Assembly (NCBI GenBank): GCA_028554795.2
Contig: CM068830.1
Coordinates: 110,931,214-110,995,213, forward strand
Length of the DNA: 64,000 bases
Source: Sinohyriopsis cumingii
Taxonomy: Eukaryota; Mollusca; Bivalvia; Unionida; Unionidae
Direction of reading: 5' to 3'
The stretch's first letter is position 1. The number at the start of each line of letters is the position of its first letter. Below are positions 34,674 through 44,328 of this stretch, piece by piece. Under the pieces are notes generated by a model. It was given only the letters and a program-made list of their open reading frames with translations, had not been told where the DNA came from and made no database searches. The position numbers and the translations under genes were made by a program.

Positions 34674-35197
34674 ATGGATCTATATTGTGTGAAGTGTAGA
34701 GTGCATACTGGCACAAATGATATGACCACCGTCACAACAAAAAATAATAGATCAGCACTTACTGGTAAGTGTGTACAATGCGGTATAAAGAAATTTAGAT
34801 TTATTTCTATTAGACCCGGGGATGTTTTAAAAAAAAGCGAGAAGGTGATATTGCAGCCAAGTTATCAAAACTCCCCGGAACACCGTGGGCAAAGTATCCA
34901 GGAAAAAAGCACCTCCCAGGATATAACTACTGTGGCCCCGGAACACGATTAGATATCAGACTCGATGATCAAAATCAGCCCAAACCCGGTGAGTATCCAA
35001 TAAACGCTATCGATAAGGCGTGTCATGCTCATGATGTTGCTTATAAAAGTAGCGATCTGCAACAGCGTCATATCGCGGATGTAAAATTAATTCACGCGTT
35101 AAATACCATTCCTGATAAATCATTCAAAGAAAAATTGGCTTCATGGTTGGTAAAATCGGCTATGAAAGGTAAATTAATGATGGGCGCTGGTAATTAA
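34674..35197 (+). CDS. Zinc-ribbon + phospholipase A2-like protein with a frame change at A8, element B
   Basis: The first frame encodes a zinc ribbon (YCVKC...CVQCGIKKFRF, DUF5679-like). At TTTTAAAAAAAAGCG (about 34,826-34,840) the coding sense passes to the -1 frame, where a parvovirus VP1-type PLA2 follows: calcium loop YCGPGTRLD, then the catalytic His-Asp in CHAHDVAYKS, stop at 35,195-35,197. Such PLA2 domains act on endosomal membranes during virion entry. Copy D has the same frame change at the same A8, while copy C has both domains in one frame. It is either a programmed -1 shift or a shared indel. Confidence 0.75.
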
Positions 35198-35204
35198 TAA
35201 CAAC

Positions 35205-36149
35205 ATGGAATCCATCTATTATTCTCCGAGAGGATACTGGAAAGGGAAGGCTGCAATTGATAAACTCGCAAGCGCTGCAAAAGTAACGAGGGCCACTGCG
35301 GCTAATTGGTTATCCAAACAGGCTATATGGCAAATTTATCTACCACCGCCTAAACAAATCAACTTCTCGCGCTTTGATGTCAGCGTACCTAATGAAGTTC
35401 ATCAGGCTGATATACTATTTCTGCCGCATGACAACGGTTACAAATACGCGCTAACCGTAGTTGATGTTGCGAGTCGATACAAACAAGCGGAACCGTTAAA
35501 AACAAAGTCGGCAACTGAAGTAGCCGATGCGTTTGAGCGGATTTATCGAAGAGGTCCTCTGCGCTGGCCAAATCTATTACAAGTTGATCCTGGTAGTGAA
35601 TTTCGCGGCGCTGTTCTATCAACGCTGAAACATCATAGCGTCGCGGTACCACGAGGTCGTACTGCGCTACATCGTGATCAGGCAATTGTTGAACGATTCA
35701 ATCGGACTCTTGCTGAACGGTTATTTGCATATCAATACGCAAAAGAATTCATCCAAGAAAAACGATCTCGTGAATGGGTCAAAAGGTTGCCAGGCGTAAT
35801 TGCAGCGTTAAATAACGAGATTACCCGAGCAATCAACATGAAGCCCAGCGACGCGATAAAAAAAAGGTATATACCCGGAAGATCAAAAATAAATAGCGTT
35901 TCCAAGCCGATTCTCGGCGATGTCACCGTGAGATATTTATATGAATCAGGAGAGCTTGAAGGCGGCAGAAAAAGAGCTACTGATCCTATTTGGAGTGTCA
36001 CCACGCACAGGATATCTACTATAACACGATCAACTGGTAGACCACCGATCTATAGACTGGATTCAACTGCCCCACAGCGGGGGTTTACACGCGAGCAACT
36101 ACAAGTGATACCTGACGATACTCAATTACCCCCGCGTGGTCTTAACTAG
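35205..36149 (+). CDS. rve-type integrase, element B
   Basis: 314 residues, intact. The N-terminus has a small helical domain (YWKGKAAIDKLASAAKV...WLSKQAIW), not an HHCC finger. The catalytic core has D69 (HQAD), D128 (QVDPGSEF) and E163 (AIVERF), with D-35-E spacing. A C-terminal SH3-like domain includes TVRYLYESGELE. It differs from the element A integrase by lacking a chromodomain. It follows the PLA2 gene by 7 bp and overlaps Rep tail to tail by 8 bp. Confidence 0.92.
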   Translation: MESIYYSPRGYWKGKAAIDKLASAAKVTRATAANWLSKQAIWQIYLPPPKQINFSRFDVSVPNEVHQADILFLPHDNGYKYALTVVDVASRYKQAEPLKTKSATEVADAFERIYRRGPLRWPNLLQVDPGSEFRGAVLSTLKHHSVAVPRGRTALHRDQAIVERFNRTLAERLFAYQYAKEFIQEKRSREWVKRLPGVIAALNNEITRAINMKPSDAIKKRYIPGRSKINSVSKPILGDVTVRYLYESGELEGGRKRATDPIWSVTTHRISTITRSTGRPPIYRLDSTAPQRGFTREQLQVIPDDTQLPPRGLN

Positions 36150-39100
36150 CGCCGTTGCGTCTATTGCACTCAAGACAGGTCAACCTCACATTGTTTTTGA
36201 CATGACCGATCCTGTCCACGGTAAATTGGCGAGCGTCTTTATCCGAATAACGCCAACTCATTACACAATTACAACTCGCGCAGTGATTATTCTGTTGTTG
36301 TCGTAGCGAGATTATTAATTCGGCATCAATATCAAGTTGCCGTTTATTTTTTTTATCCTGTTGTTTATAACCAGAGAGTTTTCTATTAATGACGCTTGCA
36401 TCGATGCTAACACTGCTGGTGACTCCGTCACCGGTGTCATCGTCAACAACAATTCTTGGAAGCTGATTCATCCTCCGTACTCTGGACACTGCAAGATAGA
36501 CTAGATTCGACCATTCGATGCGATTATCAACCATCCAAACAGTTGTATCCGTGATGGTTAATCCCTGCGAGGAATGTATTGTCGTTGCGTATCCTAGCGT
36601 CCACGGGGATTTATCAGCACGCAGCGCGTTTTCGACGACGCTGATATCAACGAGCACGATATCATTCAGCACGAGAACTTGTTTTTCTGTCCGTCCTGGA
36701 ATTTCAACTTCAATGTTCTGCCGCCGTGTATCCGCGGGTCTATAACACAACGGCACTGGGCGCGTTGGAAACTTTTCCTTATGCAACGTAAACAACTTTT
36801 GCTGAAGTGTGTCTCTGACTATCTTTCTACTTGCTATTATTAAATCGTTTGGTCTCCATGTTTCCCAGAATTCATTTAACGGCGTTTCCGGAATCACCTC
36901 GCGAATTATTTCACATTGAATTCTATCCGGCTGTAATCTGATTAATTTCTTAACCTCGCGCAGTTGTTCATCAAGTGCTCGGTAATCAGCATCGGTTTCT
37001 TCATAATAGTCCACAAAACCCTTTAACCAATCATGTGGACCCTCGCCGACAAATGGTGGTGGTTGGCCATGATCCCCGCACATTATCACTGCTGTATTCG
37101 CGCGCAGCAACCAATCAAGAAATGTTTGTAAAACATCTAACGAAACAGTACATATCTCATCCCAAATGATAACCTCAGGAATAAATTTTTCACCCATTCG
37201 ATCAGGAGTCCACGCACCGCCGCTGTATCGAAAAAAGCTGTGATAAGTAACGGCGTCAACATTTCGTTGTTTTATCTCTCGCGCTAGTCTATGGGTTGGT
37301 GTAAGCACGATCATACTTGCCCGCGTTCGAAATAATTCAATTGCCCGAGTCGTCTTTCCTGACCCGCCACAGCCGTTTAAATAAACCGTCTTGTATCTAC
37401 AAATTGGGTCGGATATCGGTGGTGCATTAGACCACTCTGACAATTTATCACCGCGTAAGTAATTGTTTTCAATTGTAACATCTGCTGACGGGGAATAATC
37501 GCGTCGTATTTCATTTTTAATTCTCCATGTACCCCAAATCTCATTCGGATTAGTAAGCACAGCCACGTTGCTTTTATACTTTACGTCCATGTACATTGAA
37601 TCAATCGCAACTCTAACTGCGGTGTCGGGAAATCTATTTAACATTGAAAATAAATTTATACAAGCATAACCCAGCATAGACGCCCTCAAATGTGGATATG
37701 CTGGGCTGTCTCCATCGCTGTAAGTAACAACTGTACCCAACCTTGTTCCATTGGACAAGAAAGCTGTTTTGCAGTTTACGTATCTATTTATCGCCACTGC
37801 GTCCTTGATTACGAAATCATATTCTGCGTCATCTATAATCAGCCGTGAGCAATATCGTTTGTAGTCGTGGTTTTTTCCACCTTGTGTGAACTTACCAATT
37901 ATTCTTCTACAGAGATCTTTTGCCTCTATGTTTCGTTGGTTGAATATCTTTTTGGACCATTCGATGATATATTCCTCGTCGGCATCAATCTGTTTTCTGG
38001 ATTCGTCAATTATGCTATCTAGACGCTCCGGTTCTGGTAACCAGACTTCAGTCTGCGCCCGGTATGATATAATCGCGTCACTGACAATCAACGAAACTAG
38101 CATTTTACAATCAATCATATACCGTAGCAGCGCTATTGGCAACCACGTTTTTTCAGTCATGTGTCTACCAATCCAAACATAACAACACGGATGGAGTCCT
38201 GCCGCGAATTCAAATGATACTATGCGAGCGAATCCGGTTAAATCAAAATCAGGCAGTGGTCCATTAATAGCAACACGAGTCATTTCATGTCTGGGGTGTC
38301 CAAATCGTTTGAAATACTCAGCGGCGGATCCATACCCGAGAAAGCTCGCTGGATAACATGCAACCATATCAACGGAAATCATACTATCGCGGTAGTATCT
38401 AGTGTTCCATAATCCACCGTGATAGTATTCCAAACAACTGGATTGTACATCCGGTAGAAATTCCTTGCGTGTTGGTCTCCACGCATTTTTCCTTGCTGCA
38501 ACATGAGCTACAACCGATGGAATTGTAAAACAATTTGTTAGTAGTTGTTCATGCTCTCCAAATTCCATGGCTAGTTTTTTCATCTTGCTATGTAATGCTT
38601 CAGTGCGGTATAATTCACCGTTTGGTCTTACAAACTGATCAAAGGTATCCGTATCGTTTTCAGCGCTGCGAAGTAACCACACTGATACAGGGTCGTCTTT
38701 ACACAAGTAGGCAATAGCATCAAATAGTTTCCTCTCCGCGAGAGAACCATCCTTGGAGAATTGTTCTCCCAGGAATTCTTCAGGCATATACTTTACTGTT
38801 CTATCCCGTGGAAATATTGTGATCGCGGATGTCCATGCGTGTTCGTTATGATCAATAATCTTGATTGGAGCCCCCTTTGATTTATACTTTGATTCGTATA
38901 ATACTTCCCCGGTTATCGTTGTAACGGTTATTGGAAATCTCAACGATGTTTCTAATCTCGCTATGTCGCTGATAGTAGCTCCTCGCTCTTTTACGGTTAG
39001 TTCCCACTGGTTTATTTTGCTACGCCGTAGATCAGTTAGTTTATTTCCTCGACATGCATTTGTAAAATGCTCTATTATTCGTTCTGCTACACAATTTATC

Positions 39101-39612
39101 CCCGTTGACTGTTTCATTGGTTTCAGTTTTACAATATCAGGTTTCTTATTTAACGGGTATATCCCATAAACAACTGCTGTTTCAGGATATGCTCGTTCAT
39201 AGTATGGTTTGTCAATTCCAGTTAACAGCCCCGGCTTGGAATCGTGGCTAACAATGACTGTTTTCTTGTCGCTGAGAACTGGTTCAAATTTATCACGTAT
39301 GATCCAATTACCTGATTCCACCCGGACAATGAATTTTACTCTGAAAAAATACTTTTTACTGCCAAGGTGTGATATTATCGTTACTGCGCGTTTGTCGTTC
39401 ATGGTAGCATCAACAACGCCATCAATTCGAAATGTTGACCAACTATGAGATGCACCATCACGCTTGAATTCATTGATACAATCACGGATTTTATTTAACA
39501 GGGTTCTATCGTTTATTAACGCTTTTGGTGCGTTCTTGAGGGTTCTATCGAGATTAAACCTAACATTCTTGTAACGCTTAATTGCTGATAATCTCTCGAA
39601 CTCCTCCTCCAT
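36142..39612 (-). CDS. Rep: polymerase-like + SF1 helicase + HNH fusion, element B
   Basis: 1,156 residues, intact. An N-terminal 350-400 residues of unknown fold contain NCVAERIIEHF and HNEHAW. A family-B-polymerase-like palm follows: SVDMVACYPASFL at about 413 resembles motif A, and RVAIDSMYMDV at about 664 resembles motif C with one of its two Asp. An SF1 helicase comes next: GCGGSGKTT at about 745, VIIWDEICTV at about 812, CGDHGQPPPF at about 845, and HSSQGLTI at about 1,010. The C-terminus is an HNH-like zinc unit (CASC ... DRI ... CLECN). The role is presumably genome replication. The start is at 39,612, as in copy D. The PolB assignment is tentative; the helicase is secure. Confidence 0.85.
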   Translation of the reverse strand: MEEEFERLSAIKRYKNVRFNLDRTLKNAPKALINDRTLLNKIRDCINEFKRDGASHSWSTFRIDGVVDATMNDKRAVTIISHLGSKKYFFRVKFIVRVESGNWIIRDKFEPVLSDKKTVIVSHDSKPGLLTGIDKPYYERAYPETAVVYGIYPLNKKPDIVKLKPMKQSTGINCVAERIIEHFTNACRGNKLTDLRRSKINQWELTVKERGATISDIARLETSLRFPITVTTITGEVLYESKYKSKGAPIKIIDHNEHAWTSAITIFPRDRTVKYMPEEFLGEQFSKDGSLAERKLFDAIAYLCKDDPVSVWLLRSAENDTDTFDQFVRPNGELYRTEALHSKMKKLAMEFGEHEQLLTNCFTIPSVVAHVAARKNAWRPTRKEFLPDVQSSCLEYYHGGLWNTRYYRDSMISVDMVACYPASFLGYGSAAEYFKRFGHPRHEMTRVAINGPLPDFDLTGFARIVSFEFAAGLHPCCYVWIGRHMTEKTWLPIALLRYMIDCKMLVSLIVSDAIISYRAQTEVWLPEPERLDSIIDESRKQIDADEEYIIEWSKKIFNQRNIEAKDLCRRIIGKFTQGGKNHDYKRYCSRLIIDDAEYDFVIKDAVAINRYVNCKTAFLSNGTRLGTVVTYSDGDSPAYPHLRASMLGYACINLFSMLNRFPDTAVRVAIDSMYMDVKYKSNVAVLTNPNEIWGTWRIKNEIRRDYSPSADVTIENNYLRGDKLSEWSNAPPISDPICRYKTVYLNGCGGSGKTTRAIELFRTRASMIVLTPTHRLAREIKQRNVDAVTYHSFFRYSGGAWTPDRMGEKFIPEVIIWDEICTVSLDVLQTFLDWLLRANTAVIMCGDHGQPPPFVGEGPHDWLKGFVDYYEETDADYRALDEQLREVKKLIRLQPDRIQCEIIREVIPETPLNEFWETWRPNDLIIASRKIVRDTLQQKLFTLHKEKFPTRPVPLCYRPADTRRQNIEVEIPGRTEKQVLVLNDIVLVDISVVENALRADKSPWTLGYATTIHSSQGLTITDTTVWMVDNRIEWSNLVYLAVSRVRRMNQLPRIVVDDDTGDGVTSSVSIDASVINRKLSGYKQQDKKNKRQLDIDAELIISLRQQQNNHCASCNCVMSWRYSDKDARQFTVDRIGHVKNNVRLTCLECNRRNGAS

Positions 39613-39651
39613 ATAATTAAAACAAGTATTTAAATGAAAGAATATAGTATA

Positions 39652-39975
39652 ATGAATCACTGCAAATGGTTGATGATTGGGTCGACAGCCCCGTGCAATA
39701 AATCATGCAGAGGTGAATTCTGCGGGTATCATTTACAAAGCGTTCGTAATGGTTCTCTTGGCCCCCTCCCGTGCTTGGTTTGCCACGTTGGTGTAAGAGG
39801 AAAATCACAGTTGTGTATCAGTTGCGGTGGAAAACGATACAGAGAGTTAAAACGTTATTATGACAAGCGAATTAAAAACACCGTCATTGACTCCAACAAC
39901 GATAGGATTATAAAAACTCCTCAAGACTACATTGAAAGGTTTATAATTAAACCAAGTAATGAATTAAACAAATAG
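39652..39975 (+). CDS. Cys-rich zinc-binding small protein, element B
   Basis: 107 residues from MNHCKW. The Cys/His ladder is CKW, PCNKSC, EFCGYH, PCLVC, GVRGKSQLC, SCGGKRYRELKRYYDKR: probably two or three zinc sites followed by a basic helix. It is conserved in copies C and D, always divergent from Rep with a gap of about 40 bp and 13 bp ahead of HNH. A regulator or accessory factor for replication is possible, but its function is unknown. Confidence 0.7.
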   Translation: MNHCKWLMIGSTAPCNKSCRGEFCGYHLQSVRNGSLGPLPCLVCHVGVRGKSQLCISCGGKRYRELKRYYDKRIKNTVIDSNNDRIIKTPQDYIERFIIKPSNELNK

Positions 39976-39988
39976 TATTATTACACAA

Positions 39989-40540
39989 ATGAACCAAGAC
40001 TTCAGACCTCACCCCGTGCTTGTTAATTACGAGGCATCTCGTGACGGCGTTGTTAGAAACCGTAGACTAAAAAAACCAGTTGGATGGAAAAACAATCTCG
40101 GGTATTTGATGTTTACTGCTGGAGGGGAAAAATATCTCTGTCACAGAATCATCTATGAATGTTTCCACGGATTGATCAAAGATAGTCTCGTTATTGATCA
40201 CATTGATTCTAATTATCAAAATAACAGACTGTGTAATCTGCAAGCTATCTCTCAGAGTGAAAATAGTAAAAAAGGCCAAACTGGTAAGTGCTCAAAAAAA
40301 GCAAGGGGTGTCAAATCGTTTGATACATCAACGCACGAGGAAAAAATATTTCAGTCAATGAATGAGGCAGGAAAATATTTCGACATTTGTAGCGCCTCAG
40401 TACGAAAAGTAGCAGAACGAGTATATCAAACAGCGATCTCAAAAAAGACCGGACACAGAATTCGATTTTCATATATAACATCAGGTGAAATAAATCCTCC
40501 AATTATATCAGCGAGTGACGAAGTCACCATGACAGTGTGA
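39989..40540 (+). CDS. HNH homing-type endonuclease, element B
   Basis: 183 residues, intact. The HNH core is HRIIYECFHG ... VIDHIDSNYQNNRLCNLQAISQSEN (His, Asp-His, Asn). A C-terminal NUMOD-like helix-turn-helix segment (SMNEAGKYFDICSASVRKVAE) follows. This matches phage and mobile-intron HNH nucleases that cut DNA at specific sites. In this element it could nick or recombine DNA, or be a hitch-hiker; the conserved place next to the Zn gene in three copies argues that it is a stable part of the element. Confidence 0.85.
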   Translation: MNQDFRPHPVLVNYEASRDGVVRNRRLKKPVGWKNNLGYLMFTAGGEKYLCHRIIYECFHGLIKDSLVIDHIDSNYQNNRLCNLQAISQSENSKKGQTGKCSKKARGVKSFDTSTHEEKIFQSMNEAGKYFDICSASVRKVAERVYQTAISKKTGHRIRFSYITSGEINPPIISASDEVTMTV

Positions 40541-40703
40541 ACGTTACAATTAATTGTCTGTTTCAAAGAAAACGAATTATCTTTACAGTTTCATCGAAGT
40601 ATTCAGTGTTGTTTAACGTTTTTTAAGTAAATGAATAACACACCTCGGGATTGATACGCAGAGTTCATTTTGTAAAAAAATTTTTTATATTAAAAATAGG
40701 AAT

Positions 40704-41053
40704 ATGAATATCGAAGACATCAATAATATATTAACCGAGATTTCAAAATTGAAAAATCAAGGAATTAAATTATCTGATAGTCTCAACAGCGAAAGAATAT
40801 TATCCGATTATGAAATTATTAACGAACAATCGAAACGGGGGCGTTTTACCCTGGCCCGCGAGTATTCTTTTATAAAACGATTAATGAGAACCTGTACCGC
40901 AATGACGTAAATGCATTCATTGGGTTATTCACTGCCGTTGAAACAATACGAAAAAAACTCGGACGTGTTTATGAACGACGCCGGGAGATTTCTAGTAAGA
41001 TTAAAAACATTAGAAAGATTATAGACGAAACCCCCGTGGAGCCCCCACCGTAA
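40704..41053 (+). pseudogene. Small helical protein, element B, frameshifted
   Basis: The first frame (40,704 to about 40,850) encodes MNIEDINNILTEISKL and similar helical sequence. A coherent charged helical reading then continues in another frame (AVETIRKKLGRVYERRRE region) to a TAA at 41,051-41,053. The switch lies near the GGGGGCG stretch at about 40,839-40,845. Function unknown. Confidence 0.5.
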
Positions 41054-41236
41054 CGGAAGTGGCACATTGAATGTATACATATTTTTTTTTTCCCCGATAG
41101 GTCATACTACCTTGCAGAGAAATATAGTCCATCGTTCATTTTGTAATACTGAAATAGTAAGACAATTGCGTTTCATGGCATTCGGGTATATTCCTGCCAC
41201 ACTCGGCGGGAAATTAAAAAAATTTTATTTATAATA

Positions 41237-42225
41237 ATGGTAGGTGAATCACTTACTACTCGGCTAGCCAGAGAGCGGCTAGCAGCGCTTAAAAAGTTCA
41301 TACCGTTACGAGACAGGGTCCGAAAACAACTTCAAACGCGGCAGCAACTACAAACTGATTTTACTGTTGGAAGTGAACAACTCTTTGCTCCGATAACGAG
41401 TGCAACCAGAGATGTGAAAACAGCGATATACGGGGATATCCCCGACGAAGAAAGAAAGAAAAAGGCGCCACTGCTTGGCGTACTTGAAAAGATAGCAGCA
41501 GAGACCGAACAAACAAAAAGGTCTTTAGAAACACTTCCTGCGGAAATAGCGGTTGCTACAACACACCAGCGGCGAAGACCACCACCACTCGCTATAACGG
41601 ACCCACAAGAACCTTATGTTACAATGGCCGATGAAGAAGAACCAGGTGCTACTGCAAGGGCACCAGAAGAAAGAAATACCACAAGAACAAGAAGAGATAA
41701 AGGAGAGAATACCCTCTAAAATATTTACAAAGTCCGCAATAGATCAAATTAGAGCCCTCGACAGCGAGGAAGAATTGATCGATTTTACTGTTGTAAATTT
41801 TGATAAGGATTTATGAGGGGGGGTATATCAAAGAAGGTTACGAAAAGTATATAAGGTCGATGGATAATTGGGCAAGAATGGTGTATTTAGCAAATAAATA
41901 TAAAAATACATTACACGGTGATGCTAATTATACAACATTCCTCAAGAAAGTAAAAAATAAAAAACCAAAGCACGGAAAAGGATACTCCGTTGGTAAAAAA
42001 TCCTACGGGTTTTCAAACGCTAGCGTTTCATGTCCTGGTAATATTCTCAGTGATATATCACGGCTGGAAGTACTCATAGGCGGAAAACGAGCCGGAAATA
42101 ATTCCAGTGAAATTATTAATGAAACCACTGATATTTGCAGGCGTTTATTTGCAGGCGGTATCATGGACATTAATGTATATCGAACGCTCATAGACGAACT
42201 CGTGGACGGTTATCACAGCGATTGA
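41237..42225 (+). pseudogene. Unknown virion-associated-type protein, element B, two frame changes
   Basis: Three consecutive open pieces (41,237-41,719, then the reading ending 41,816, then 41,8xx-42,225) give one continuous sense. The second junction is a G7 run at 41,817-41,823. The N-terminal third is a basic helical region and the middle Glu/Pro-rich. The C-terminal third has KKPKHGKGYSVGKKSYGF and a compact helical end. No family recognised. It precedes the pX-like and capsid genes, so a structural role is plausible. An AATTAAAAA box lies 25 nt before the ATG. Confidence 0.5.
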
Positions 42226-42248
42226 TCAATCACTGGTGATCAATCACT

Positions 42249-42279
42249 AATTGAAAACACTGGTGTTTTTATAATAAAG
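42249..42279 (+). promoter_or_regulatory. AATTGAAAACA box before the pX-like gene
   Basis: AATTGAAAACACT begins 31 nt before the ATG, followed by TTATAATAAAG directly at the start codon. The same arrangement precedes the capsid (42,850) and penton-like (47,372) genes. Confidence 0.6.
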
Positions 42280-42819
42280 ATGATCATACACTACAACCAT
42301 GATAAACCAGTCAGCGTCTACGTGGTAAACTCACGATTGCCTGTATACCGCGCGTGGTACGGAGACGGTCTCGGTGATACCATTGCGGGGTTATTTACAA
42401 GAATGGCTCCAAAAGTGGCGCCGTTAGCTAAACAATTATCTATGAAAGCCATTGATGTTATTCGTGATAAGGGAATCAGCGCTATTGGAGATGTTGCCGG
42501 AAAGGCGTTTTCTGCAGCAAAGGACAAACTAATGTCGTTGGTGAGAAGAAAAAAACAAACGCCGCTGCGTTCTACAACAGTGATGCCTGCAAATGTCAGC
42601 AGGGTAATAAATAACGCGGTGAAAAAAAAACTAGCGTCAATGACCGAGTCGCTGGCGACTCAATCGCCAGCGACTCAATCGCTGGCGACTCCGATGACTC
42701 TGTCGATGGCTTCGCCATTGTTGGCAACGACCCCGTCGTCGTCCACTGATGCAACAACCAACGCGATCATGAACGCGATAGCGGGAAGTGGTCTTAAACC
42801 AAAACGGAAACGACGTTGA
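42280..42819 (+). CDS. pX/pVI-like minor virion protein, element B
   Basis: 179 residues. LPVYRAWYGDGLGD at about 20-33 parallels PVYRG...GLGD of the element A protein at 30,103-30,519. An amphipathic alanine-rich helix region follows, then a basic RRKKQ patch, a Thr/Ser/Ala low-complexity stretch with a repeated LATQSPATQS unit, and a basic end KPKRKRR. Adenovirus-like minor or core proteins have this composition. Its place just upstream of the capsid gene supports a virion role; the exact function is inferred. Confidence 0.65.
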   Translation: MIIHYNHDKPVSVYVVNSRLPVYRAWYGDGLGDTIAGLFTRMAPKVAPLAKQLSMKAIDVIRDKGISAIGDVAGKAFSAAKDKLMSLVRRKKQTPLRSTTVMPANVSRVINNAVKKKLASMTESLATQSPATQSLATPMTLSMASPLLATTPSSSTDATTNAIMNAIAGSGLKPKRKRR

Positions 42820-42849
42820 AAATCGTAGATTTTCACTCAAGGAGTTTGC

Positions 42850-42879
42850 AATTGAAAACACTCACATGATAATAATAAA
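42850..42879 (+). promoter_or_regulatory. AATTGAAAACA box before the capsid gene
   Basis: AATTGAAAACACT begins 30 nt before the ATG and AATAATAAA adjoins the start codon. Confidence 0.6.
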
Positions 42880-44306
42880 ATGTTTGCGCGAACCGCTGAT
42901 CCCGCGTTTGATAAGGATGCCCCAGTGCGCAAGGATGATTCTGTCCGTGATTATCAATTTTATTCCTATCAACCACCACAAGCCGACCTACGATCGCGAA
43001 TTGAACTTCAAGTCCAAGATACCAGTAAATACTTTTTGCCGTGTGAAGCGTTTATCGAAATCGAGGGAGAGCTCGTAACAAATGCTGCCGCTAATACACC
43101 ATATGACAACAACCAGACTATCCGAGTTGGTTTCGTTAACAACGGTATCATGGCGTTATTTGAGAGTGCTAGATATCTCATTGACGGGCGAGAAATTGAA
43201 TCAATAGAACGCGAGGTTGATGTTGCAACAACGATAATTGGGTTAGCAAGATATTCCGATGATTATACAAGATCGGCCGGTCCGTCTATGATGTTCGCTA
43301 AGGATACCACTAATAACGCTGACCACCTTCAGTACATTAACGTGCTGACGGGAAGAGATACCGCAATTGACCCACAGGCTGAGGCGACTAATCCAGACCG
43401 CAGGGCAAGACCAGGCGCTGATTTTACTATTATAAAAAGTGATAACGCTGATTTTAATCTAGGATTTGCAACACGAGTAGCAACATTGCAAGGACAACGC
43501 CGACAGTTTTCATGCGCGATTCCACTCCATCACATATTCGGATTCTGTAGAAATGTCAGAAAAGTTATCTATGGAGCCAAACACCCAATCGCATTAACGC
43601 GAAGGGGCGATGATAACAATGCAATATGGCGTGCTGATGGCGTCGCTAACGGTAAAGTCGTTTTAACTAAAATAGCATTGTGGATGCCGGTGTTGACTGC
43701 ATCAGTTACCACGGAAGCACGATTGTTATCATTTATGGAACGGGGGGGAAATCGTTGTTGAGTTGGCTAGCGGTAACAACTGATGCTAAAGAGGGTAATG
43801 TCGCTGACACATTTACATGGCACTTGGCATCAAAACAAGGTGTTTCAGCCCCACGTCATATATTTATAGCGCTACAGGATAGGGATCGATTGGGTAATCA
43901 AGAACGCAGCCATATGATATTTGATCGATTAGGAGTCAGGGAGGTTTCGCTGAGAATAAACGGACAACAGGAACCATCTGAGGATATACAGCTTGATTAC
44001 GAAACTAACCATGTCGCACGTGTGTATCATCGATTGCTGTCATATATGGGTCGTGATCAAAACGTCGACACCGGGTTGCAAATATCACAACTTGATTTTA
44101 AAAAATTCTATCCGATTTATTACTTTTCGTTGGAACATCTTGATTTAATGAGACAATCCGTCGTTGATATACACTTCCGAGCTCGTATAGCCCCGGGTGG
44201 TGTTAATTATAGAGCGGTTGCTGTCATTCTCAGCGATAAATCAATGCTGTTGGAAGGTGTTGGTGGACGAATGAGAATCGTTGATGCACCAGTGGAAAAT
44301 CTGTAA
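42880..44306 (+). pseudogene. Double jelly-roll major capsid protein, element B, frame change at G7
   Basis: The first part (42,880 to about 43,745, opening MFARTADPAFDKDAPVRKDD) and the second part (about 43,757-44,306) are in different frames. The switch is at a run of seven G (43,742-43,748). The total is about 475 residues, right for a double jelly-roll capsid protein of the Polinton-like virus type, with the typical YLPCEAFIEIEGEL-like strand near residue 50 and QFSCAIPLHHIFGF near the middle. It is unrelated by eye to the element A capsid at sequence level. The homopolymer site makes an assembly error possible. Confidence 0.75.
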
Positions 44307-44328
44307 TTAAAAACATAAATGTTTTAGA

